Below are positions 50,301-61,437 of a stretch of DNA of 64,000 bases, piece after piece. The position numbers and the translations under genes are program-made. Source of the stretch: Schistosoma haematobium (Eukaryota > Platyhelminthes > Trematoda > Strigeidida > Schistosomatidae). The DNA lies in contig NC_067196.1 of assembly GCF_000699445.3 (NCBI RefSeq), positions 31,950,616-32,014,615 of the forward strand, in the 5' to 3' direction. The notes under the pieces are model-generated. The model was not told the origin of the DNA. It did no database searches and saw only the letters and a program-made list of their open reading frames with translations. The first letter of the stretch is position 1, and each line of letters starts with the position of its first letter.

Positions 50301-53300
50301 AGAGATCGTTTATCAGACATTAGAATATCTTTCTGAGCAATCAAATCACTGTTGGACTGTTTTAATGGACCAACTTCATCGTTCAATTTTGCAAGCTAAG
50401 AAAGAAATGGAAAATTAAGACTTTGTTACAATTAGTAGAAAAGAAATAACACTATTAGTTGTTTTAAGGAATCTCAGTGACAAATAGCACACCTATATAC
50501 ATATTTTGGTTCAATATTTTATACAAAGTAATAGCTTTAATTTCCTAACGTATGCTCAGTTAGGTGACTAGGCGTTTGATTGACAAATGTATCAACCCCG
50601 AGAACTAAATCATTACTTTCTCCTTCCTCAGTATATTATCCAAGCGGTTGAGAAGTCATAATGAGTTTCACATACTGGAACCTATATAACTCAATTTCGT
50701 CTACACAGTTTAATGGAAAACATTTTAAAAAAGTAGGAAGTCTTAGCAACAAATGGTGCTAATAAGAACTAACCTGATTTTCTGCATCAGATAACTTTGA
50801 TCGCAAAACCTCTCTTTCATGACGCAGTAATCGATTAGATTCAGTAACCAAATTTAATTGTTCAACACGTTCCATAACTTCAGAGTGTTTACGAGCAGTT
50901 TCCATAGCTAATTCAGCAGCTTTACGTTCATTATCGATTTGAGATTGTAAATTTTCCTTTTGTGATTCCAAACTAGACACTCTCAATAACAACCGGGATA
51001 CTTCAGCACTAGCAGCTTCATGAGCAACATCTGCCAAGTTTTTCTGACGCCTGAGGTAACTATGAAAAAATATTGAAAGTGTAAGGGTACTTGGTTACAC
51101 TTCTAATATAGCTAAGATAAAAAAAGTTAAAGTTTAAAGCTTTTGACAAAGAAAATTTAACAGAATTAACTAACAATAACATACCCAATAACTTGTAATA
51201 ATTCCTCAGAGGTTTTTATATCTGAATTAATTGACTCGATATCTTGAGTGGAACTCATGCTGTCTTCAGCAGAAATATTTGATTTATCTAAAGATTTTCT
51301 TAATGAAACCATTTGTTGTGTAAGCTAAAATGGAAATTTAGATGATACATAGTGGTTATCATTTACGAGGGTACAAGTTACTTTTAAGTGCAAATAATTT
51401 TTTTCTGCATCTATGATTTAAATTAATTACGCGTAGTTTAAAAATCTAACAAAACCAATGAGGATTATTGGATATATATATAACATATTCTGGAACTACA
51501 AAGTAAATGCTATGACAGTTAAGTTTAAAATACTTGTTCAGGAAATCAAATTAGTAAATCCTTTTCACAAAGACAAGTTGAACTTTGAACTTCTTTTACA
51601 CTACTCAATAAATTATGCCTTTTATCATGTAGTCTTTAATTTTCTTCAACTATACAACTTCATAAGGATAGTAATAATTTGAAATGTAAACATAGTTGTA
51701 CAGTTATAAAAATCGATTTTCCGTTGACAACAATTCAACTGTGTATATAATTATTTATCTGAATGGGGATCTGTGGAGACTGTAGTAATTCTAGGAGCTG
51801 AATTCATGAGTCGATCTAAGCTAGACCACCATTAGGAACCTGGAAGCACTCGACGGCCGTGTTATCCTAGTACGTGACTCTTCAGAAGCGCTTAGCCATG
51901 ATTCCGTACGTGGGAATTCAACCCAGGACCTTCGATCTTGCTCCCGAACGCCTAGCATCTAGACAAACGAGCCGGCATCCAACAGTGATATCGTTTAACT
52001 CAGTAGATGCGCACTGGTGAGGAGTCCCATACTAGAACAAAACGGCAGTCCAAAGCTTCCAGGTTTTCAATGGTGGTTTAGCAAATTAACTGTGTGGTAA
52101 TCATTCTTACAAGTGAACTAGAAACAACAAATAAACTACTACTACTCAAACTGCGAAAATTGATTACATTTCTACAGAAAATAAATTTGGATGTCTATTA
52201 GGAAGTTGACGATACTTAAAACATCACTTATCAAAAATGGTCAACACTATCATCACCATAATCAAAGTAAAACCTGACACATGGCAACCGCTTCAAGATG
52301 CCATACCATATTAGTACAGCAAGATAAAATTATTTCAAGACAAAACCTAGTATAGTAGAAGCAATAACAGTATCTATCAATAGTAGTAAGAAACACTAAG
52401 CAAAGAAAGAGAAAAAGGTGTATGGAGATTTTGGGACTTTTCTTCTAAAGAAAGATAAAGAGTTAATTGACCTCCATTATCGCGAACGATTTTGAACCAT
52501 GTTACCCAAAGTTCCCAACCACTGGTTATGACATCACAACTGATACCAAATCGTTGGCCATGATGACACTTGAGGAGGAAGTCAAAAGAGGAAGTTTAGA
52601 GTTTAAAGTCGAGGTAAGAGGAACAATAGGGATCGAAGAGGAAGATTGATTATGAATACAGTGATCTTGAGTGCTGTTAGAGGTTTCCCCCCCCTCTAAA
52701 TGCGAATTGTTGCTTTAGCACTGGCCTACGTCAACACCTGAACTGAGGACAGAGAGTGAAGTAGTCGAACGCGTCAACTTCACTTATCTTGGAATTCTGG
52801 TCGACCCTAATGGATTGGTGTTTGACGAAATCTCAGTACGGATTCAAAAAGGTTGTTTGGCTTTTACCGACTTACGTCATCTATAACGAAGGGGAGGTAT
52901 CCTTCTATCAATAAAAGGACGAGTATACTATGCAGCAGTTCGTTCTGTCCCACTTTACGACTGCAAAACGTAGCCATTACGGGTAGAGGATGCACGTCAA
53001 TTACCAGCATTTAACCACAGATGTCTTAAAAATATTGCTCAAACCTGCTGGAATCACCGGGTAAGTAATAGTGAGATTAGACGCAGGGTATTAGGGAATG
53101 ATGGTAAATCAGTTGATGAGGTTATGAATCTTCATCGACTGAGATGGTTGGGCCACGAGTTACGTATGTCTGGACATCATTTACCACCACGCGCAATGCC
53201 GACCTGTGTTGAGGATGGTTGGAAGGAAGTTGGGGCCGGCCAAACCAAAACGTTGCATCAGTCCATAAAGTTACTAACTTATAGTCTTGGCCATGTTGGT

Positions 53301-56300
53301 AGGTGCAGACTACTTGGTTGAGGTCCATGCGACTATCGTAACCAATGGTTGGAAACTCTGTGTGACATGGCTCAGAATTTATCACAATGGCGTAGGTATA
53401 TTGTTATATCCAGATAAGAATAATGAATGGTAACTTTTGGGATCCATGAGTATATTTTTATCGTATAATCGTTGATTAACTAAACTGTTCATATTCATAT
53501 CACTCTTATTATGAGTTGTATTTTGACCTATGAACTATTATTATACGATTTACCATTCTTGAATTATTCCTTGTCTGTTAATCACTACCTCCTTCATTCA
53601 CAGCCACATTTGGCCAAATATTGTACAAAAGTTATTTTCTATTTTATGGTACGTTGTGGTCTGTTTGATTGGTATATAAACCGAGTATGCTTGAAATAAA
53701 TTATTCATATCGCAGACGCTGAGGTTGGTGTTCTGGACTTAACTGGCTGGGCTAGGAGGATGGAGGACCAATCAAGACAGTAGACTGCTCGCACGGGTTC
53801 CATGCGTCGCTGGTTCGATCGATAATTCGCTGTTCTCTGCTTGGGGGTATCGCTGCGTTATACAATAAACAGGGCGGATAGGTTCACAAGTTATAACATA
53901 TATACACTCTGCCTGCCCTTATACCGTGTATTAATGAAGTGTGCAACTTGGACCGATGCATATATGTGCCTGGTCCTACGTTGCAGCTGACTGACTGATA
54001 CTAGATTGTGGATCTAATACGTACAAAAATCCTCGATATAAGTATCCGAAAAGAAACAACAAAACTAAATGTAGCTACTAATTAACTAAATTTTTCAAAT
54101 GAGACATGAATTCACTATGAATAATAATAATCGTGAAAGTATGATTTTATGTATACAAGTAACTAAGTAAAACATTAAATTTAACAAACATATCGATCTA
54201 ATGAGAAGGACAAGTGTCTAGTAGTTAATATTCTGTGAATTAAAAACACCATAAAGCGAAAGAATTAATTCAATACTAACTTGAATTATTTGATCTTGTA
54301 ACAAATTCTGGTCTTCTTGACTTTGTTTCAATTGCCTGTTCAACTCCTGCTTTTCCGATTCCCATAACTCCATTTGAATTTTTAAATCAGTAATTGCAGT
54401 TTCTGCTTTCGATCTAGATTCATTTAATTCTTGTTCTAATTCACCGGAATGCATTTTAATAGAATCCAATTGTGAACGTACTGTTGTTAATAACTGAAAT
54501 TTATTATTATATAATCAGTTGGGTGTTAAAACAAAAAGTTCAAAAAAGTATGAAGTGTAATAAAAACATATCCACTCAGTGTGTACAACAGGGACACAAA
54601 TATATTATCATTAGGCTAGATAACACTCATAACTCGAGATAATACCAACAGAATGATAAATTTTATGATGTTTCAAATATGTGTTCTGCATTAAACAATC
54701 TATTGTTACTGTATGATTTAATATGGTCAAAATAGGATTACTCTACCACTTGAACTGATACTTTCTTATATACGAGAAAATCCAACTTCAGTTGCCTGTG
54801 GCTTTGATGAGATCTGAGTCTACCAAAGAGAGGGCACGATGACTAAGTGTATTTTCTCAGCATCAGTTCCATATTGTCCAACAAAAGTTACTAGCGCTAA
54901 GGTTAGATGTAGGACACTCAGCAAAGACGATATATCAATTGATGATGTGCTGAATCTTCATTGATTGAGGTAGCTGGGAACATGCATTACAATCCACTAT
55001 GGATTGCCTAAACGTGCGATCCTATTTGGCACGGAAGTGCCTCGAAAGGAAGCTACGGGCAGCTAAAACACGACATGGCACGGGCCGATAAAGTTACTAA
55101 TTTTTAATCTGAACCTATTAGATGGACACTACTTGGTTAAGGTCCTCAAAATAATCGTGATCAGTGGTTGGAGACATGGCTCGATATCTGCTACGATGGT
55201 ATAGATGCATTATTTCATACCCTTTATTTCCCAAACTATTATCCTGTTCTCGAAACACATACTCCAACTCTAGTTGTTTTTTATTATCAATGGTACTACT
55301 ACTGCTGCCAATTCTACTGTCTTGGAGTTTACCTTCATTTCATTACGGTGTGCTGACATGGTGTACCAATTTGGATCCTACGTTGACTATGATTGGTACA
55401 AGAAGGATCGGGAAACTAGAATTTAATGTTGGTTTAACTAGATTGCAAAACTGAATTACGTAATGGGAAATATTGGAAACTTCCCGTTACTGTCAGAGAG
55501 AAATATAACAATGAAAATTATTTCAGAAAATAATTTAAAAACAGCGAAATTCCTTATCTTCTGTCTTTGTCATAGGATTCTCTTTCCTCAAATTTATTTT
55601 CTTAACTTAATTCATGAAATGGGATGAAAATTCTCAACGTAGATCAAAATGATAAATGTGTACCTCACAAAATTATTAACAAAACATGCAGCGAGACTAT
55701 AATTTAGGGATGAGCCAATCAGAAGACAGTTAGTATAAAGTAAAAATATATTATAAGAAAGTAATGAATTACAGTGGATATCCTTCTTTTACATTATTTA
55801 AAAACTTGTTAAGGTTTGATAAAGGTTCAGAAGTTCTGAATTCATAATGCATACGGTATAGAAACTCGTTCATAGGGTTAGGGTTAGGTGTTAGGGTTAG
55901 AGTTGTAGCCTCTCAATAATCACCTCTTCTCTAAAATCCGCTGTAAGCCGATAGTATGTTAGCATCACGTGTTCAACTTGGCTTCGTGACCCTGAAATTG
56001 CTCAAATGCTTCTGATTGTCTCGTTCCTATATTAGAGTCTCGTCACCCTAACCCTAACCCTATGGACGAGTTTTTATACCGTATGCATTATGAATTCAGA
56101 ACTTCTGAACCTTTATCAAACCTTAACAAGTTTTTAAATAATGTAAAAGAAGGATATCCACTGTAATTCATTACTTTCTTATAGTATATTTTTACCTTAT
56201 ACTAACTGTCTTCTGATTGGCTAATAATTGAAATTGCTCAAACGCTTCTGATTGGCTCGTCCCTAAATTAGAGTCTCGCCAAAAATGCTAGATTGAGCAT

Positions 56301-58587
56301 TTTAAATAACGCCTTTCATTCAATAAATGTTACATCACAACAAATGAACTGATTTTCTATTAAAAAAAGATATTATCTATAATCATAGATTTCCTTCGAG
56401 CTTTTAAAATGATTTCCAAATACCAATTTGTTAACACCTAATGAAAGTTACGAAAAATGGAATTTATCATATGACTGGTAATTCTTACCTCCACATCGTG
56501 TGCATGTAATGTCAGTTCACGTTCATATTTATCACGAGCCTCTTGTGCAGCCTGTTGATGACATTCTATTTCGGCTTTAGCACCAGCTTCCACTTGGAGA
56601 GCTGATTCATAACGAGTCCTGGAGCTTTCTAATTCATTCTGTAAGCTAGCCAATTCTCGACGTAAATCTGCATTCTAGTTTAAAATGAAAGAAAATGTAG
56701 GATAGTGCGTTGTGTTTAGATATGATATAATAAAGAATAGCCCGGTTATAAAGAAGGGTACAACAAACAATGAACTCAAACAAAATATTGACAAATTTAT
56801 AAGTTGAATGTTAAATTATCGAAAACATTTATGTATGTGTATCCAAATTTAAATTTCCTAGGGATATGAAACTTTTTTGATCCTTTATGACAAAACGAAC
56901 TAACACACACAATACAATTCTAGTTTGATGCAATCAAGCAATTTTCTCTACCAATAAATTAATATAAATTTAGTATAATCTAAAGACTGAAAATGTCGAC
57001 ATTATAGTAGAAAAAGTTATGAGGAAACTTACCAACTTATGGGCTTCTTCAGTAGTTCGTATATTTTCATTTACAAGATTTTGACGTTCTTTTCTTTCTA
57101 GATCTAGTTGTGCCTCTAAAAACTCACAACCTGAAAATCAAGCATTGAATTAATTTATAGACAGAATTATAAAACAGATACAGGGGTTAAAACCTGTTAA
57201 AACCTTACAAAACATGCATAATGAAGACTGGTAAGTAAGAAAAATTGTAAGTTTGCAAACAGTAAATGTGACCAGAATATATCTGGATAATGAATAGAAA
57301 GGAAATGACTCATAGGATATTCACTAGTTTATATATCCTCAACAAAGGATAACTAAACGTAATCCACTAACATTTACTAGTACATTACTTGATAAATCGT
57401 GTACAGAAATCTCAATTTATGTTTTAATCAAAATAAACCTGTTAGTAATAATCACACTTAGTAGCATAAATTTTGAACTGTGTTGATATTACACATAGAC
57501 AAAGGTGTTGCTTACGAATATCATTATTTATATACATACCTGTAACCCAGCCAAATGTTGCCATTTAGTCTAACAAAAGCATTGTTCTATGAAATTTTAG
57601 GTAAGATATGTGATATTGAGCACGTCAGTCAATAAGCACAAATATGGGAGAAAATACTTCAAGAGAAATGAATAAATATTGATTAAAAACTGCCTACTGA
57701 ACTTACGCTGTTTAGTCTCACACATATCACGTGAAAAGTGCTCTTCCAGTCGTTTATTCTCTTCTACAATTTCATTGAGACGCTCTTCAGCTTGTTCAGC
57801 CAACGTTTTCATGCGATCAGATTGCTGCCGAGATGATTCTAAACTGGATTTAAGACTTTCAATTTCATGTTCCAGTTCACGAACACGAATTTGAGCCTTT
57901 TTCGAACACTCAGGAGATGATTCAGATATACTTGGTTCCATATTGTCATCTGTTAGGGTAAAATAGGATTCGATTAGCTAGAATCCACGAACTCTAAAAG
58001 TTGTTCAACATTGAAAAACTCATGATTAATAGACAAAATCATAGACAGAAATAACATTGCTCGCTAACTCGCCTAATAAAAGTCCAGACTTCTAGTGAGT
58101 CGGAACATCGTCTAAATAGGTTTGCAATTTAATTCGACATAATAGTTGTAAGATTAACAACGTGCAACTTCATTCATCGTTTTATTCTTCAAATTAAGAC
58201 TGTTACGAAGAACTTCAGTAAAATCCCAAAATTAATAGTTATTTTTCTAACGAAGTATATACGTTAATTCGCCAACAAACACACAGACCCTTCACAAGTG
58301 TTGAAAGGACAAGAGTTATCAAACTAGCTAACAGAGTGATCGACAGTCATTCACTTAGACTAACCACTATTACACATGTATCTTCACAAATCTGCTGGGT
58401 GAATTATCATTGCTAACATATTCAGTAAAAAAAATCAGTATTAAATAAGCAAATCCAACTGCGTTAGAAATGTTATGAGCTTTAGAGAGACCTTAAAAAC
58501 GTTGGATTATGTAATCATATAATCCATACAATGATTATGATTTAAAACCTTTAAGCCTCACTGGCGCTTCTATTAGGAAAAAGCATT

Positions 58588-58658
<71 letters not shown>

Positions 58659-59756
58659 CTAAAATGATATGGCTTTATCAAGTCTGAATCAAACTTTTAC
58701 AAATCTGTCTATTCCAGCTACATACCATGAGATCTAACAGCTGCCAATCTTTCCTCTAAATCTCGTATCCGGGTATTTAATTGTTGAATTTCTCTGCCAC
58801 TAGACTCTACGGACTCACGAGAAAGGGCTAGCTCGTGTTGCAAAGTTTGTTGAGCTATTTGGGAGGCCTTGGAAGCATCTATAAGAGCTGAATTGACAGT
58901 AGATAGTTGCTTCTCCAACTGTTCAATTTTTCGTTCATTCAATGAACGATCCATTGACTCTCTTTGTTCGAGACTTCCCTGGTAAAGAGAAAAAAGAAAT
59001 GTTAAACGAAGTAAAATTATTACAACTTAAAAATAAAACGGATTATGGGAAATTAATAGAGAAAAAACAGTGAGAAAATATAAAGGCTTTATAAATTACC
59101 TGTATAGACTGAAGTTGATGCATTAGCTGAGAATGGATTTGATCATGGCGGCGTAATGAATCTATTTCTTGTTTAAGACGAGTCTCATTAGCTCGCACCG
59201 CTTCCAACTGTCGCGAAAAATGTCTTGCATCCACTTCTGCTGTTGTGAGGCGATCAGATGCATGGGTTAATTCATCTCTAAGTCTTGATAATTCTGCTTC
59301 ACTGGAGGCTGCAGAAGTTGAGTAGCGGGCATTCATTTCACGAAGGATAGTGATTTCTTGTTTATATCCAGCAACATTAGCTTCTGATGCACGCAGCTTT
59401 TCGTGAGTAAAATCAAGCTGAAAAAAACGCAAATATGACTAAGTATAATTCACCAAACTGTAGAACATTGAGTTTATTGTCATAACCTGAAGTCCAATAG
59501 GTAAACAATGAAAACAATCGCATCTAAAAACTAACCGTTATCGTTATTTGTTTATTATAAATCCTTCACCACATCTGTTTCAACTAATAACTATCTAGTG
59601 TATTCAATCTTAAGAAGCCGAGTCTAAACAATAAAGATTTGTACAAACATGTGACCTATAAATTTATCAAATAATCAACATACTGATATCTCACTAACTC
59701 CACAGACGGTGTTTTAACAAGACTGAAGAGATAATACAATTAGGACTCACGATTGA

Positions 59757-59831
<75 letters not shown>

Positions 59832-61437
59832 CTGACACACTTTGCAGCAGTTGGCATTACACTAAAACTTTTCAACCATTAAAATAAAAAGGAATTTTAG
59901 ACCAAGGAATGAGATCATGACTAAGGAAAAATCTTTTGTAAATTGGTCCAACTGATATGAAGCTATTTTTCCAGGTTCCATAAATCAGTTTTATTTGCTT
60001 TCTAATGTAGAATACTTACACGACCTGCCATTGAATGTGATAAGATGACCAATTAGTATTTCCAAATGCTCTTAGTTATGTTTATTACATGACTTTCTTA
60101 TATTCCAGCCGATACCAATTACTACGCACAAGTGCTTTACTTGATCAAGAATTACACAACCATCTGTGAAACAATAACATAAAATTAGTACTATATATGT
60201 TTTTGTGATATCTCAATGAGTAGGAAATTGTATTTCTGACGTTTCGTAACTTAATATAAGCCATTACTTCAGAGTAGATAAATAATTGAATTTAATTCGG
60301 TTTTTTATACACATTGAAGAAGTGGCTTACATTAAGTCACGTAACGTCAGAAATACAATTTACTAATCACTGAGATATCACAAAAAATGTATTTACTACC
60401 AACTCTCTACCCAATGCTCAGTTTATTTGGAACCATCAAGTCAAACCTTGATATTGATACCTATAACATAAAATTAGGTTTCTGAGGCATATGATTACAT
60501 GTGAAGTGTACAAATATTCACTAACTTGTGAGCTAAGTTTCTGATTTAACAGTCGAGCTTCGTTGTATTCTCTTCGTAGACTATCGACTGTAGTAGTATA
60601 TACATGATCTGACTCCAACTTGTCCTCCCGATAACGTGCGAATTCCGCCTGTAACGAGCTTAGGGCACCTTCCAGACGCTCAATAACAGCAGAGGATCCA
60701 TTGCTGGGAGGAGAACCCTTACCTATAAAAAATATTAAAAAACAACCAGTGGCAATCTGTTGAAACAATCCTATGGTATATGGGAAATGGCACTTCTAAG
60801 CGCAGATCATTTGGTGAAGTTTTATTAAATATAAATATGACTATTGTAGAGAGCAGAATAAAAACCTACTTGGAGTTTTATTATTGATCATACAGCGACT
60901 TAGCGGATTAACATCATCTAAAATAGACTCTTGACTTTGAGCAGAACTAAGTTCTTCTTTATCAGATAAGTCGATGTCATATTTTTTCAATAAAGCACGA
61001 TATTGGTCACGTTGCTGAGAAAACATATTTGCTTCTGTTCGTGCTTCACGAGCGGCTAAACGTACAACGTCCAATTCACCAGATAAAGTTTCAACACGAG
61101 AAGACAGCTCAGACATACGCTTAATTGTGTCCGAATCTTCTTGCTCGTGTTTTTCTAGCTGGGCAGCAAGATCACGAGCAACGCAGAGCAGCCGTTGATT
61201 TTGAGACTGTAGCTCATCCAAGTTTTTCCATGTGACAAGATGATCATCAATAATCATTGCAGAGGAGGCCAGATTTTCCAACACGCTTGAAACATTGGTT
61301 ATATCCACTGAGCTATCTGGAACCGGATGATCTTCAGGTTCGTTTAAATCCCTTATGTCTGACTTGGCACAAAAATCTCCCTCATTACGAATAACAGTCC
61401 CCCTAGATACTTCAACTTCATACAGCAGAGACTTCAC
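41080..61437 (-). CDS. TPR: Nucleoprotein TPR (nuclear pore basket; Megator/Mlp homologue), 5' part outside the window
   Basis: This long coiled-coil protein forms the nuclear basket filaments of the pore and works in mRNA export and spindle checkpoint docking (known for the family). I assigned 22 exons by splice sites and phase, 5' to 3': 61437-60870, 60722-60526, 59417-59100, 58978-58726, 57949-57707, 57130-57033, 56674-56489, 54493-54281, 51324-51185, 51059-50774, 50395-50211, 49995-49816, 49470-49337, 48466-48318, 48158-47823, 47500-47152, 47052-46918, 46508-46008, 45203-44995, 44018-43538, 42073-41513, 41336-41080. All introns are GT-AG and all phases agree. The sum is 5,979 nt, or 1,992 codons plus stop. 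Collinear matches to vertebrate TPR as I recall it include YERELTLHAHDVE, the QLDF start of exon 3, the SQNQRLL region, LQSIQG across exons 3/4, IGRKYR and DPEQYR. Residues 1 to about 1160 are heptad-like coiled coil. The rest is Ser/Thr/Pro-rich with an acidic stretch and a basic RGG-type end. Human TPR has about 2,360 residues, so about 400 are missing upstream. Confidence 0.95.
41513..42073 (-). CDS. TPR: TPR exon 21 of those visible: FG-type Ser/Gly-rich region
   Basis: Residues about 1720-1907 of the visible protein. Low complexity, with repeated hydrophobic Phe motifs: GLFGES, NLFSNSG, GLFSGFKPSS, TGLFKSF and LLFKPS. Such spaced GLF/LF motifs resemble nucleoporin FG repeats more than the vertebrate TPR tail does. 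Phase 1 in (codon AGT split) and phase 1 out (codon GAA split) both fit the neighbouring exons. Confidence 0.85.
42345..42545 (+). mobile_element. tRNA-derived SINE of the SM-alpha type
   Basis: A tRNA-like head GCCGGCTCAGTGGTCTAGTG with box A, then a box-B-like GGGCTCGAATC, followed by a hammerhead ribozyme core and the tail TTCCATGGTGGTCTAGC...CTCATGATCTTAACCA. This is the organisation known for schistosome SM-alpha SINEs. Pol III transcription from the internal boxes is expected. It lies in the intron between TPR exons 42073-41513 and 44018-43538, antisense to TPR. The 180 bases before it look like a linked repeat. Confidence 0.85.
42436..42481 (+). ncRNA. Hammerhead ribozyme (type I) inside the SINE
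   Basis: All core elements are present. CTGAGGA is at 42442-42448. Stem II is GTCC/GGAC with a 7-base loop (42449-42463). GAAA is at 42464-42467. A loopless 3-bp stem III is CGG/CCG (42468-42473). The cleavage triplet GTC is at 42473-42475. Stem I is GCACT/AGTGC (42436-42440 with 42477-42481). The very short stem III is typical of schistosome SINE hammerheads, which are believed to cleave best as dimers. Predicted cut: after 42475. Confidence 0.85.
42940..43322 (-). repeat. Dispersed repeat copy B
   Basis: Same block order as copies A and C (reverse complement: TTTATGGTACGTTGCGGTCT, TATATAAACCCAGC, GACACTGGGCTGCTCATACC). Lies in a TPR intron just upstream (relative to TPR) of the SINE. Confidence 0.65.
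43538..44018 (-). CDS. TPR: TPR exon 20 of those visible: acidic tail region
   Basis: Residues about 1560-1720 of the visible protein. The second half is extremely acidic, with runs of Glu and Asp broken by Tyr and ending EGEQEVIELSS. This matches the long Asp/Glu stretch in the C-terminal third of vertebrate TPR. The acceptor TTTAAG and donor GTAAGTT fit phases 0 and 1, joining exon 45203-44995 upstream and 42073-41513 downstream. Confidence 0.85.
51790..51992 (-). mobile_element. SM-alpha-type SINE, decayed, minus strand
   Basis: The reverse complement starts GTTGGATGCCGGCTCGTTTG, has a box-B-like remnant GGTTGAATTCC, then the ribozyme region and GCTTCCAGGTTCCTAATGGT. In the ribozyme (about 51847-51893) CTGAAGA, CGGCCG and GTC remain, but the essential GAAA reads AACA, so it should be inactive. 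It is sense-oriented to TPR, in an intron. Confidence 0.7.
52000..52090 (+). mobile_element. SM-alpha-type SINE 3' half, decayed, head-to-head with the previous copy
   Basis: GATGCGCACTGGTGAGGAGT through GCTTCCAGGTTTTCAATGGT matches the ribozyme and tail of the intact copy. The first core C is changed (GTGAGGA) and GAAA reads AAAA after a damaged stem II, so cleavage is not expected. Confidence 0.6.
52485..52545 (-). mobile_element. Small inverted family-2 piece
   Basis: AACCATGTTACCCAAAGTT followed by CCCAACCACTGGTTATGA is the approximate reverse complement of the segment at about 53335-53375 in the neighbouring copy. It may be one arm of a foldback arrangement of this family. Confidence 0.3.
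52740..53999 (+). mobile_element. Family-2 non-LTR fragment, interrupted near its 3' end by another repeat
   Basis: The frame from about 52745 reads TESEVVERVNFTYLGILVDP, FDEISVRIQK, LHRLRWLGHELRM and GQTKTLHQSIK, collinear with the 4.5-kb copy, with stops at several places. The coding part stops near 53410. After a copy of the dispersed repeat at 53468-53835, the family's 3' tail (TACGTTGCAGCTGACTGACT) resumes near 53940-53999. It lies in a TPR intron, antisense to TPR. Confidence 0.75.
53468..53835 (+). repeat. Dispersed repeat copy C, inserted in a family-2 element
   Basis: Shares ordered blocks with A and B: TTTATGGTACGTTGTGGTCT, TATATAAACCGAGT, GACTGCTCGCACGGGTTCC and GCTGGTTCGATCGATAA. 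It separates the coding end from the 3' tail of the family-2 element at 52740-53999, so it is probably the younger insertion. Confidence 0.65.
54895..55240 (+). mobile_element. Decayed family-2 non-LTR fragment
   Basis: Recognisable pieces are VRCRTLSKDDISIDDVLNLH, then GLPKRAILFGTEVPRKEATG and a THWHGPIKLL-like stretch, with stops and gaps. Order and spacing match the other family-2 copies. Within a TPR intron. Confidence 0.6.
55692..56282. repeat. Foldback element carrying telomere-like TTAGGG repeats
   Basis: The left arm 55713-55889 and the right arm 56045-56222 are near-perfect reverse complements. Their inner ends carry two to three GGGTTA/CCCTAA units (55874-55887 and 56046-56062). 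The spacer is about 155 bases. An approx. 52-base segment (GAAATTGCTCAAA...TAGAGTCTCG) occurs both at the end of the spacer (about 55991-56043) and outside the right arm (about 56229-56281). A reversed trace of it (CGAGACTATAATTTAGGGAT) precedes the left arm. TPR intron. Confidence 0.85.
58590..58657. repeat. (TA)n microsatellite in a TPR intron
   Basis: Uninterrupted TA dinucleotides, about 70 bases from the donor of exon 58978-58726. Confidence 0.95.
59759..59828. repeat. (TA)n microsatellite in a TPR intron
   Basis: Uninterrupted TA dinucleotides, in the intron between exons 60722-60526 and 59417-59100. Confidence 0.95.
60204..60382. repeat. Small foldback element with 67-bp arms
   Basis: 60204-60270 (TGTGATATCTCAATGAGTAG...) and 60316-60382 (...CACTGAGATATCACA) are imperfect inverted copies around a 45-base AT-rich spacer. 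The sequence beyond the right arm (ACCTTGATATTGATACCTAT) also matches the flank of the copy at 1.9 kb. TPR intron. Confidence 0.75.
60870..61437 (-). CDS. TPR: TPR, first exon visible in the window (coiled-coil)
   Basis: The exon starts in phase 0 after a TTCTTTACAG acceptor and ends in phase 1 before GTAGGT. It begins VKSLLYEVEVSRG, like the VKALLLELEEARG segment of human TPR, and continues with an NLDELQSQNQRLL stretch. This is well inside the protein, so it is not the first coding exon. I see no further convincing TPR exon between 61438 and the RTE insertion at about 62.16 kb. The next upstream exon therefore probably lies beyond the element and the window edge. Confidence 0.9.

Noticed and set aside
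55861..56065. True chromosome end
   Set aside because: Only two to three TTAGGG units per arm, and TPR exons continue on both sides, so these are interstitial.
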